DNA of 64,000 nt, taken from positions 17,664,278 through 17,728,277 of the forward strand of contig CM022678.1 of assembly GCA_012295275.1 (NCBI GenBank), given 5' to 3'. Each line of letters opens with the position of its first letter. Position 1 is the stretch's first letter. Positions 13,701 to 24,212 of the stretch are shown in pieces. The notes under the pieces were generated by a model that saw only the letters and a list, made by a program, of their open reading frames with translations, was not told the origin of the DNA and searched no databases. A program made the translations under genes and the position numbers. The stretch is from Chrysomallon squamiferum. Lineage: Eukaryota; Mollusca; Gastropoda; Neomphalida; Peltospiridae.

Positions 13701-16372
13701 AGACACAGCATTTCCCATTAATAATACAAACATTAATTTTAAAAAATAATAAAATAAATAATAATTAAATTAAATCTATATACGTGTGTGTGTATATATA
13801 TATATATATATTTAACAAAACATTTCAGATATTCAAATTCTTAACTCTCTGACAGATCTCTGTATATAGAAATTATGTTGCTAGGATACACACTATGGCC
13901 CTGCCTACCTGGAAGTCACTGTTGACAGAACTAAGTCTCCATTCTTCAGAACATTCTTTGAACCTCGCAAATTCCCGTTCCGGCTGGAAAGCCTGCCAGC
14001 CGTCCTCCATTATTTCAAACTGAGGCCGATGAAAGAAAGGGTAAGCTAAGGTCACATCGTCTGAAAGGTCAAACCAACAAAAATCTCTCGTCTTAAAATT
14101 TCAATAATAATATTTTTATTTTTATTTTTTTGTTTTGTTTTATTATTTAATATTTCTATTTTGTTTTGTATCATCCCAGTAATAACAGAGACTATTCACA
14201 TTTAATTCTTTTCAAATTTCTTTATGTTTTTTTGGTGTTTTATGAATAGAGGGACTGCAACAATAAAACCCAATTCTTAAATAAAATTTGATATCTAGGA
14301 GATGGGAATCTAGGAGATGCTACTGAAAATTTGAATTATCTGGTGTGAAAATTCCAAACAAAATTGCTTTGCTTTGTCAGGGAACACCTCACTAACTTCA
14401 AATTCACTAAGTAAGAAAAAACTTAAATTATTTGCTGGAAAAATGTATTTAAGAATGCTACTGATTGCTGGTAAATTTGATAAAATGTAATTTAAAATAT
14501 CAGTTTAAGCTTGTCCTTTCTGCAATTATTCTCTCTGAATCCGAGCTTCAAATCTTTATGGAAATAAAAATCGTAATAATAATAAATATAATAATATTAA
14601 TAATAATATAATAATTATAATAATATTAATAATCATAACACTGACATTTTTTTGTTTTTTCATACATAGCAACCTCATAAATAAAAAACATTTTTTTTTA
14701 TGTAATGTGTGAAATAAAAAATTTAAAAAAATAAGTTTCAAGAAACATGTTTATCTTCAATGAGGCTGTTCAACCCTTTGTTATCTTTTCAGTGTGAATC
14801 CTGTTTAGAAAGACACCCACAGTGGAGTGTAAATTAAAAATAAAACACTCCTGTGATTCTGGACACCCTGTGTTTATTTCTGTTGTCACTCACCGATGTT
14901 GGACAGCTGTTCTATGGAGTTGGCGACGCTGATGCAGTCCTCAGCGTTTGGAATTTCCAGCTGGATGAAGATGAAGTCTTTACACTTGAGAGTGAGAGTT
15001 CCTCCAGAACCTGACAGTTTCTTCTCCACACTGTCCACAGCACTGTGTAACAGCTGAAACATAGACAGTAACAGGTGTAACATACAGTAACAGGTGTAAC
15101 ATAGACAGTAGCATGTTTACAGCACTGTGTAACAGCTGAAACATAGACAGTAACAGGTGTAACATACAGTAACAGGTGTAACAGACAGTAACATGTGTAA
15201 CATACAGTAACATAGTAACATAGACATTAACATTGTTTACAGCACTGTGTAACAGCTGAAACATGGAAAGTAACATGTGTAACATACAGTAACAAATTTA
15301 ACATAGACAGTTACATGTGTAACATAGACAGGAACATGTGTAACATAGTAATGTGTAACATACAGTAACATGTGTAACATACAGTAACATAGGCATTAAC
15401 ACTGTCTACAGCACTGTGTAACAGCTATAACATAGAAAGTAACATGTGTAACATACAGTAACAAATTTAACATAGACAGTTACATGTGTAACATAGACAG
15501 GAACATGTGTAACATAGTAATGTGTAACATACAGTAACATGTGTAACATACAGTAACATGTGTAACATACAGTAACATAGGCATTAATACTGTCTACAGC
15601 ACTGTCTAACAGCTGAAACATAGTCAGTAACGTGTAACACAGTAACATGTTTACAGCACTGTGTAACAGCTGAAACACAGTAACAGGTGTAACATACAGT
15701 AACATGTGTAACAGTAGCATGTTTACAGCACTGTGTAACAGCTGAAACATAGACAGTAACATGTATAACATTGACACGTTTTCAGCACTGTAACTATATA
15801 TAGCATTGAATAATAGCTGTAACATAGTAACAAGTGTAACATTAAAAACTGTAACACACGTGACTGTAACATCACGTAACAATGTAACAAAGAGAATAAT
15901 AGTTCTAGAGCTTCGATAATGAATGATTTGCACACACAGTCCTTTCTGGAAAAGAATCAGTTTTGCTGACTTTATTCAAAGTTTCAGTTTTTCTGCTAAA
16001 AACCTAAGAATTTCATCTGAGGATACGATGCTTCTTTTATAATCTGATTAAAATATGTACAACAATAACAAATACAGTAACACTGTACAGAATATGCCCA
16101 TAATTCTTTTCTCTAATTTGCAAGTGATGACTAAACTTTATAATTTAACAAACATTATTACTCGTAATTCTTTTCTCTAATTTGTAAACGATGCTTAAAC
16201 TGTGTAATTTAATAAACACTATTACCCATAATTCCTCTCTCTGATCTTTGCGAGATGACAAGATGAGGTGGTGACCAGAAACACACAGAGTTCCCTCCAC
16301 CGGCTCGCAGAATGGTCGCTTCATCACAACGTTGTTCACCATCGGAGTCTTGATAAACTCGGCAAACTCCAT
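5900..16372 (-). CDS. MTMR9: Myotubularin-related protein 9 (catalytically inactive), 14 exons
   Basis: Exons in gene order: 16226-16372, 14894-15053, 13909-14060, 13367-13495, 12231-12387, 11556-11660, 10585-10659, 9902-10004, 8916-9056, 8013-8097, 7553-7622, 6852-6951, 6310-6437, 5900-5987. All junctions are GT-AG and in phase except a frameshift inside exon 9. The product is about 545 residues, close to vertebrate MTMR9. Diagnostic segments: [10 protein letters not shown] start and [16 protein letters not shown] (PH-GRAM domain), GQPLTG-like [52 protein letters not shown], and a C-terminal coiled coil [21 protein letters not shown]. The P-loop reads [10 protein letters not shown], without the Cys and Arg of active CX5R phosphatases, so this is a pseudophosphatase; known MTMR9 proteins bind and stimulate MTMR6/7/8. 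Segment ACNDQTHNMDRW before SNWL is missing (see exon 7). The start ATG at 16372 matches the family start exactly. Confidence 0.92.
6548..6734. repeat. (TG)n, (TA)n and (GT)n compound microsatellite in an MTMR9 intron
   Basis: TG then TA tracts at 6550-6617 and a GT tract at 6690-6734 followed by G9 and GAGA, between exons 12 and 13. Confidence 0.9.
8916..9056 (-). CDS. MTMR9: MTMR9 exon 9, frameshifted
   Basis: The exon opens [16 protein letters not shown] and closes [13 protein letters not shown], both strongly family-like but in different frames. The break is at an A5 run on the + strand (8979-8983, T5 in the gene). Removing two bases of the run gives eight residues between SAF and SPVF, exactly the spacing of MTMR9 relatives. 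As written, translation stops at TGA just after SAFL. An assembly or homopolymer error is the simplest reading; a segregating null allele is possible. Confidence 0.8.
9021..9545 (-). repeat. Four-copy array of the MTMR9 exon 9 acceptor and first 29 nt
   Basis: TCTCTCTCAATCAGAGCTTC followed by AAACCTTTAAA recurs at about 9033, 9168, 9349 and 9470 (last copy CACAGC), separated by (AAC)n, (AAT)n and (AATGAT)n. Shorter AAACCTTTAAA fragments lie near 9115, 9241 and 9300. Confidence 0.88.
9837..9912 (-). repeat. 18-19 bp tandem repeat of the MTMR9 exon 8 donor
   Basis: On the + strand AATTACTGTACCCACTAAC occurs twice in a row, then AGTTACCTACCCACTAAC (with the real donor), preceded by one decayed unit. 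Each unit copies the exon end TGTTAGTGG plus following intron. Confidence 0.75.
10500..10790 (-). repeat. About 200-bp spaced direct repeat flanking MTMR9 exon 7
   Basis: CACTCCACTCTCCAGACTTG with the following TGAATCTGA and AACTAAAAACAAAA occurs at 10532 and again at 10732, each preceded by (AC)n and ATTCAGACAGC. Confidence 0.85.
10585..10659 (-). CDS. MTMR9: MTMR9 exon 7 (core), 5' boundary disrupted
   Basis: Codes [17 protein letters not shown] then AQCIDKE with donor gtgagg. The only nearby acceptor (gctggag) sits directly after a (GT)n tract, which is atypical. The conserved piece expected just upstream (SKLEA in other MTMR9 proteins) appears as RFTSLESGV in a separate segment at about 10731-10755, some 70 bp away across the (CA)n tract. 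A second copy of that segment lies at about 10530-10554, past the donor. The exon therefore seems split or rearranged, and about 16 residues of the family consensus are unaccounted for. Confidence 0.6.
11431..11505 (-). repeat. Diverged intronic copy of the MTMR9 exon 6 3' part
   Basis: ACCTTCAACTATCTTGTTAA at 11433 onward and TTGATGAATTCTTTTCCAC at 11477 parallel ACCTTCGACCATTTTGATGA and TTGATGAATTCTTCTCCAC of exon 6 (11555-11630), about 120 bp apart. Confidence 0.65.
11941..12215 (-). repeat. About 110-bp minisatellite, three copies, in MTMR9 intron 5
   Basis: Units share GGTCAxACAGxAC, CTAACATTTTxACxACTGAA and TGAGGAGGGTCAT. No exon sequence is included. Confidence 0.7.
15035..15800 (-). 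repeat. Tandem array containing copies of MTMR9 exon 2's acceptor and first 17 nt
   Basis: The true junction reads tttcag then CTGTTACACAGTGCTGT. The same acceptor and exon start recur at about 15119, 15239, 15409, 15598, 15655 and 15725, separated by TGTTACTGTATGTTACAC-type repeats (GTAACA motifs on the + strand). Confidence 0.85.
16097..16262 (-). repeat. 64-bp tandem triplication across the MTMR9 exon 1 donor
   Basis: Copies begin at 16097, 16161 and 16225 on the + strand (CCCATAATTC, CTCGTAATTC, CCCATAATTC). The rightmost includes the real exon end; the other two carry its last 30-odd nt and flanking intron with substitutions. Confidence 0.75.
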
Positions 16373-17890
16373 GATTCTCTAACTTGTTGTTACAGCCTAG
16401 CTTTGTAAATATAATAATACTTATAAAACTGATGATGATGATAATACAAAATATAATTATAATGATGATGATGATGATGATGATGATAATAAAAAATATA
16501 TTATAATGATGATGATGATGATGACTGACAATAATAATAATAATAATAATAACAAAAGTAGTAGCAGCATACAGAAATAACACAGTTGTATGCTGTAGTA
16601 GTTGTAGTGACAGCTTTTTCGGTAGTTGTAGTAGCAGAAGCAATAGTAGTAGTCATACTGATACTAATATATATATTTTTTTATTATTATAGTATAAAAG
16701 TATTATGTAGTAGCAGTAAAAATAATTTAGATAATAAATGCTGGAAACATATCACTGCATTACCTGGATTTGATATATCAGCTGATTTGTATCAGCAGGT
16801 ATAAATTAAACTCAGTTCTTCTGTGTTAACATCAGAAATCCAAAAATTGCTGAAAATAAATATTAGAAAATTATTTAATTTGTCATTCACTGTTGTACAC
16901 CTTCAAGATTTGCACTTAAGTATGTTCTTTATACATTTTTAAAATCTGCTACTTTGTGTGTGTGTGTGTGTGTGTTTTAGTATTCAGAATGATAAGGTCT
17001 GTATTCATAACATATAACTTCACATGCACAAAAGCATACATTTTTGCTGTACCTTTACTGGGGAAATTAGTCAAATTGTTTCATTATGGTAAAATTTTAA
17101 AAAAGAATTCCAGCAAAACAATTCATGGTACTCCATATATAGGCTTACCTAAAGATTCCTTCACTATTTAACAAATAATTTTAATAATGAACTTACAAAA
17201 TGTACCTTCAACCTATCCTATTACTAAATATAATTTTCATGGTATTATAAACACACACAACAACAACAACATTAATAATAATAATAAATTCAAATGCCAA
17301 TACAACTAAAATAATATTTTTTGTCATCTGTAGAAATGATTTAATCACTTATCATTAATTTACTCTTTTACAAGTATGAATGCGTCATCTACATAAAATT
17401 TAGTATAAATTTCTTATTTCTGACATCTGTCATGAGTGTCTCGACTCAATGTCTGTGAACACGGACTGTCGAAGCATTTTTTATTTTATTTTTTTAATCA
17501 CCTTTTTTCCTCCAGCATAATTCAGGAACCTAAATCAAATTACTAACTAAATCATTAAAAATTTAAAAACGTTTTCCTACCTACTTATAACAACCAGAAT
17601 TACGATAAGAGATTAAAAACATTTGATAATATCTATCTCTTCTTGTCTCATGGGACAGACCGATGTTAATATTGACTTCCTAGTGTTACGGACTGAATGT
17701 TATTATTATTATTATTTTTAATTTGGATTTGCTTTTGAATAAACTTAGAAATCATACTGTTTGTTTCATTTAGTGCATTTTTAAAGACATGCATAACTAC
17801 CTTTTCAATTATACCACAGTTCAAATAATATCGATTTTTCCTTTGGATGATTTACTGCGTTCCAGTTTCAGACAACAGACACATTCCAAG
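16373..17890. promoter_or_regulatory. Divergent intergenic region between MTMR9 and ZC2HC1
   Basis: The 1.5 kb between the two start codons has no convincing coding exon. It holds GAT/AAT trinucleotide runs (16430-16555), an AGT-rich segment (16555-16660), a (TG)n tract (16955-16975), and a short CpG-bearing patch at about 17420-17480. The opposite gene directions suggest shared or back-to-back promoters, but no TATA or CCAAT pair was recognised. Confidence 0.35.
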
Positions 17891-17902
17891 ATGGCAGCGA
17901 AC
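17883..17902 (+). promoter_or_regulatory. ZC2HC1A: TISU/YY1-like element over the ZC2HC1 start codon
   Basis: The start codon lies in CCAAGATGGCAGCG. The TISU consensus is SAASATGGCGGC, so CAAGATGGCAGC differs at one base; the same core is a YY1 site. TISU elements occur in genes with very short 5' UTRs and direct both transcription and initiation at that ATG. This supports 17891 as the true start despite the 16-nt coding part of exon 1. Confidence 0.45.
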
Positions 17903-18194
17903 GTAGGTAAACAAATTTATTCTCCGCTTAACATTATTTTAATGGTTATTTCCGAAAACACATTTTTATTGCTTGATTGAGATATAATGACTTTTGTCTT
18001 TCTCTGTTTGTATCTGAACATTTTTAGCATATTTATATTTTGTTTTTTAAAAACTCAAGTAAAAGTTTAGTTGTTAGGCTAGGCCATAAAAAACAATTGT
18101 TTGTGACGTTTATATGGGCGAAAATTGAAACTTTTATATATTTTTAACACGTCCAAACCAGAACTATATATATATAGAGAGAGAGAGATATATA

Positions 18195-18228
<34 letters not shown>

Positions 18229-18375
18229 TGGTTTTGTTTTTGTATTATTACGCTGAAGATTTTTACCACAGTCAAAAGTTTTGATTCAATAAGTTTTTCA
18301 TTATTTTGATTTTTTTAATATTTTGAGTTTTTAATATTTATTTCGTTAATTATTTTTATTGAGTTTACATACATT

Positions 18376-18419
<44 letters not shown>

Positions 18420-21400
18420 ATTACTGTTAGCGTTATAAAATATTATTTTAATAAGTTCTTAATAAGTTACATTAATTAAATTATTTTAATAATTTTAATG
18501 AAATTTATAATTTGTTATCATAGCAACATAATAGGTAGAAATTAAAATATCAAAAAGTAATGCTGAAAATGAGGAACAATAATTATGTAATATTAATCAA
18601 TGAAATAAAACAGATACAAATTTTTGAGTGTTATGAGGAATAGACATAATACCAAATTTATCTTTGGTAGATGCATTAAAAAATAGCTAGTTGTACTAAT
18701 TTTAAATAATGTATATATTTTGAATTTTCTTTCTTAATTAACTGTTTTATTTTAAACTGTTTGTTTCCTAAAGATTCAAAGTTTTCTAAATAATAATAAT
18801 AATAAAAAAAAAAATAATAATAACCTGCACTATTTCCTTAAAAAGTTAATTTACAGGTTTTTTTTATACTTGTGGCCATTTTGTTATGAATGCTGTTTTT
18901 TATTTATTTAATAAATCTATTTATTTATTTATTGTATATACTGATTCATTAAACATTTCAGAAGGGTTGTGTTATTAAATAACAATCATAATAATCATAA
19001 TAGTAATAAAATATTATTTTTCTTGGAGCAGATTAATAACGTAATTTTCAAAACTCATCTGTATTAATACATGTATAAACTTGTTTAGAAACATAACAAT
19101 TAATATATTTTGCAAATTCAGCAAATTAAAAAATATAACAGTAACCAACAATAAATTGTGTTTTTTTAAGGAAGTTCATATTGTTTTTTATCTCACTGCC
19201 TATTATAATCAGTCTGAAATGATAATTATTACAATATGTCTGCTTTCTTGACAAAAAAAAATGCCTGCAACAACACTAATAATTAATATGGATAGTAATA
19301 ATTACTATATTTTTAACACTAGTAAATTAATAATTAAGAGGTCAAAAAATAGCATGAAAAAAAACAAAAAAAAACAACAACTTTTCTTTATAGTAACATT
19401 TTAAATTAACAACAGTTATTATATATCACCATAGAAACACTTTTACAAATATGTGTGCTTCTCAGAATTTTCCTTAATTAGTAAGTTAAACTTTGTACAG
19501 TCCAGTTCAAACAAGAACAAAAATGTAGAAAGAGTAAAAAAATACTGAACAGTTGATATTTTACTGTTTCTGTTTTTACTCCAAGTTGACTCACGTCTGA
19601 ATGATGAATCGCTTACAGCAGCCGACTTCCTGTTTGTAATTGAGTTGTGAAAAGTCTATTTTTTATTTTCTTACTCCTTTATTATTTTATTTTTTTAATA
19701 AAAGTTTTTCTTTTTTTTCTTCTCTTGGAAATTAGATTTCTGTTTCAACATTTTAACTGAGTTAGTGTGAAATGTGCATTTTTTTTCTTTCTTTTTCTTT
19801 TTCTTTTTTGTTAAAAAGAAAAATTACCTTCTGCTTCCCTTCTCTCAAATATTAAATATCTGTTCAGTTGCATTGTATATAGAATATACAGTGGTACATT
19901 GGATTTTGTGGGTTCATATAGTATATAGTGTTTGTATGTACATGTGTATGTGTGTGTGTCTTTTAGGTGTGTGGAAAGAATACTAATATTATCATCATGG
20001 TAATTGTGTGTATTGCTACTTAAATAAATTTAATTATATTACTTATTTTTGTTTACAGTTGCTAAGGTTGCATTGTTTCAAACACTGCATTCAGCAGTTA
20101 CTTACAAGAAAATATTTGCTAAACATTACCTAATGATCTTCACTAAATAAGTAATAATAATGCATGATAAATCAATTTACTGTTGGTATATCTTGTCACA
20201 AACACTTTAAACTGTACAGCTTAATCAGACTCTTCTCACATGTGTTGTTCGTAGCTATGGATACGGTATAAACATAATTACTGAAGTTGTTGTAGATATT
20301 TATCTAGCGTAACTGTTTATCTTCCACACCCTCAGTTCAAACAAACAGTGGCAACCATCGAGCTTTTCCTAAAGAGATTTTTGAAACTTGTTTGATGTGC
20401 AGTGTACCCCGTATTCAAGCAGTTAACTGAACTGTAAAGAAACCTTTGCTGTTCTTTGTTATTGTGTACAATATAACTTACATGATTATATACACACATG
20501 CACTGCATTTGTTAATTAAACTGTTAACATTATTGTCAAGAAATCTTTGTGTTTCTTTGAGCGGAAGATTAAACCTCTGACGTTGTTGATAGGTCTTAGT
20601 TATTATGTATAATACGAGATTTACATACATATATATATATATATACATTATGTACATTTATTTTACTGATTAATTAAAATACAATTAACATTAATGTAAA
20701 GAATGCTTTAAATTTCTTTATTCTTATGTGTAGTATAAAATACATATATGCATATTTATAGCACTACTTAATTAAATTGCAATTAGCATTATTGTAAAAA
20801 CTGCTATAAATTTATTTATTCTCATGTGTAATGTAAGATATATATATACATATTTATAGCACTACTTAATTAAACTTCAGTTAACATTATTGTAAAGAAA
20901 CCTTTGAAGGTCTGTTTTTTTTTGATGTACAGTATATAGTGATAAATATTTAATGCACTGGTTAATTAAACTGTTAATTTGATTGTAAAGAAACTTTTCT
21001 TGTTATGTACAATGTACAACATAAGAAATTTTGCACTTGTTAATTACACTTAAAATGTTTTTGTAAAGAAAGCTTTGAAGTTCTTTGCTTTTTATGTGCA
21101 ATATAAGATGCATGTAGCTGTTAGCTGATGTAAAATTAGTGTTGTAAAGAAATCTTTTTGACAACAATGTTAACTACAGTAAAATATTTCATACATTATT
21201 AATGTGAAAAAACATTTCTGAGTAGCTTTGATGTTGATAATAAAATATTTCTTATGAATTATTCCTGAGGTTAATTAACCTTAATGTTAAAAAGAGATTC
21301 AATAACAAATTTTGATTTTGGCCTTAAATAAAAAAACACAAGAGGTTAATAACATGAAATTTTGATCAGTTATGGACAATCTCCGTTTTATTAAACATGT

Positions 21401-21803
21401 AAAATTTGAGAAAGTTTCAAAACGTGTTTTTTGAGATATGAGATGTCAAAGGTCAGTGTATTTTTGGGTTGTTTTGGGGTTGTTTGTGTTTGTTTTGATA
21501 TATCAGTATCAGTTTAAATACTTTCTGTTGAATCCCATGATCCTTATGAGCTGATAACAAGCATTAAATTGGTCTAACAGTTTTTTTTATATCTGAAAGT
21601 GAACTGCAGGTAAATACTGAGCTGTATTACTTTAATGTTACAGAACTGATAACCTTAGTGGAGAAGTTAATATTGATTGATGGTAGAAATGACTTTAGAA
21701 TAATCTGATTTCAATGTTGTAAGTGTATTTATGTTAATATTGACCAATGGTAGAAATGTGAAAGTCAAATATAGATAAATCTGAAGAAATAAGACAGTCT
21801 TTT

Positions 21804-21841
<38 letters not shown>

Positions 21842-24173
21842 GAAACAGAAACACACTCATATTTCCATACATACATACACAATCACACACATATACACTT
21901 AACTATGAGCTCTCAAAATAAAAATCAGGCAAATACAGGCACATTCATGTTTATTTATTTTTTTGTATAATGATATAACCAATAAAATGATAATATAAAA
22001 TATATATACATACAGACACCCACACACTCCACACACAAAATCTCACCTTCATGGACACACACACACAAAATCTCTAATTGGCTTTATCTAAACCATTCCA
22101 ATAATGAATTGCAAAAAAAAAAAAGAAAAAAAAATAGACTACAAATGTAGCCGCAGGCTGAAACATCTTTTAATAATTAAACACATTCAATTTTATCCAT
22201 TCATGTTAGGCCACACCAAATTACAATCACATTGTGCGGACTGGTTACAAGTACACTCGTACTTCTTCCTGCAGTGGTCATGGTTGGTTGGATGGCTGCA
22301 AGTGTAACACTTAATGGTTTCCTTGGAAAATGAATATACCACACTGGCTGAATTATTGATCAAATGTTTTCCAGCACACGATGGCTTCCAATAAATTGTT
22401 TCATTCAGTTTAATTACTTTTTTTCTTACCTGATGGCTTAATGAGTTTCTCCTTGGACACATTAAATGTTGATCAGAATAAATTAACTGGAAAGTGAAAG
22501 GTATTAATATTCCAGGCTTGAAGAAATTAATTTGTGTCGTAACTCAAGAGCAAAGGTTAAAATGAAAAATGGTCATTTTGGAAGTATGTAAGATGTAAGA
22601 TATGTTTATATGGAGTTTTTATTATTTTTTTATTTTTTTGTTTATTTTTATTATTTTTGTTAATTTTTTTTTATTTTTTGGCTCCATCTAGTCTTGTTGC
22701 TTGTAAACTGAACTTCAGAAGTTCTGGGATTCATAATATATGTTATATGTCATCTGTCTAGTTGTCATTTTATACTTACATTCATGCATCACTCACAGAC
22801 ATTGCATATGCAAATATATATAAATTTGCTTTCCTCAGGCACATATACATATACAGATAAATACATGCATAAAATATACAGAAACACACACACACACTAA
22901 TACATATATTCGTGCATATATACACACATACATACAAACAAACTCAGTTGTCAAATATATATAATAATACATGCATCTATAAATATTTGTATAAACTTGC
23001 TTACATCAGCAAAGGATGAGACAGGACATTGTAAATGAAAGCAGTGAAAGTTGATGGAGTTTGAAGAGTCATTCAGTTCAGAGAGATGTTTATGTTTTAT
23101 TCATAGCAGCAAGCTTGAAGACTACAGTCAGATACATCCCAGCTAGCACTCACAGTGCCAGATCAATTTTTACCTCCACCAGTCAATTGTTTATTCATAC
23201 ATTCTCTTTGTTCTCAGAAAAAAAAATGTTGTTTACCTATATTTTCTTTAATGTCAACCATCGATCAACATTTTTCCCTTTTAATTTAATATTTCACACA
23301 CACACACATAGATGTATACAGTTTCGTGGCATGTTTTTTAAAACTTTTTTCTTTTCTTTCAGTTGTATGAATTTTAAAAACAAAATATGACATGATTTTT
23401 TCACATAGAGATGCATTACATGTTAAAGTTACACTAAATGACACTAAATAAGTCCAGTCATGTTACAGTTCACTTTGTCAGCCACATTGTACTGATTTAT
23501 AACAGGAATAATTTCTGTCCTGTCATGTTTTCATCTGTCTAGACCCATGCACATATTTTATCTGGTTTTTTTTGTCATAATATAACATTGTCAATTGTTA
23601 ATTTTTTTTTTTTCTGTTACATTAACCCAGTTCACATTATATACATCATTTTAAAAAAGTGTTTCAGTTTGTTATTTTTAATTTTTTTTTATTAATTTTA
23701 TTTTATTATCTTTTTTTTTTTTTTTTTTTAATTTTTTTTTTTTTTTTTTTTTTTTATTTTTTTTTTTTTTTTTTTTTTATTTATTTATTTATTTATTTTT
23801 TTTTTTTAAATTTCTTTATTTATTTCTTCATTATTTCAGCTCTTCAATTGTACCCTTGCAAAATCTGTGGACGAAAATTTGTCCAGGAATCTTTGGTAAG
23901 TACAAGTAATATCTTTACCCACAACTGATTTATCAAACGCTGTTGTATGTTTTCAAGTCACTGGGTAGTATTTAATATTTCTAAAACATGTTGCTTTAAA
24001 TAACTTGCCTCATTTTCGAAGCATTAAATTTCAGTGATTATTAATCAAAATGTTTAAAGCAAAATTTATTATTATTATATTGTTAGTACAACAACTAAAA
24101 CTATGTTACTACCACTGCTGCAACTACTACTACCACTGCTACCATTGCCATTACTACTTCTATCACTACAACA

Positions 24174-24212
<39 letters not shown>

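Noticed and set aside
15060-15800. Regularly spaced GTAACATGTGTAACATAC repeats resembling a CRISPR array
   Set aside because: Eukaryotic intron; no unique spacers, variable period, and units contain an exon edge.
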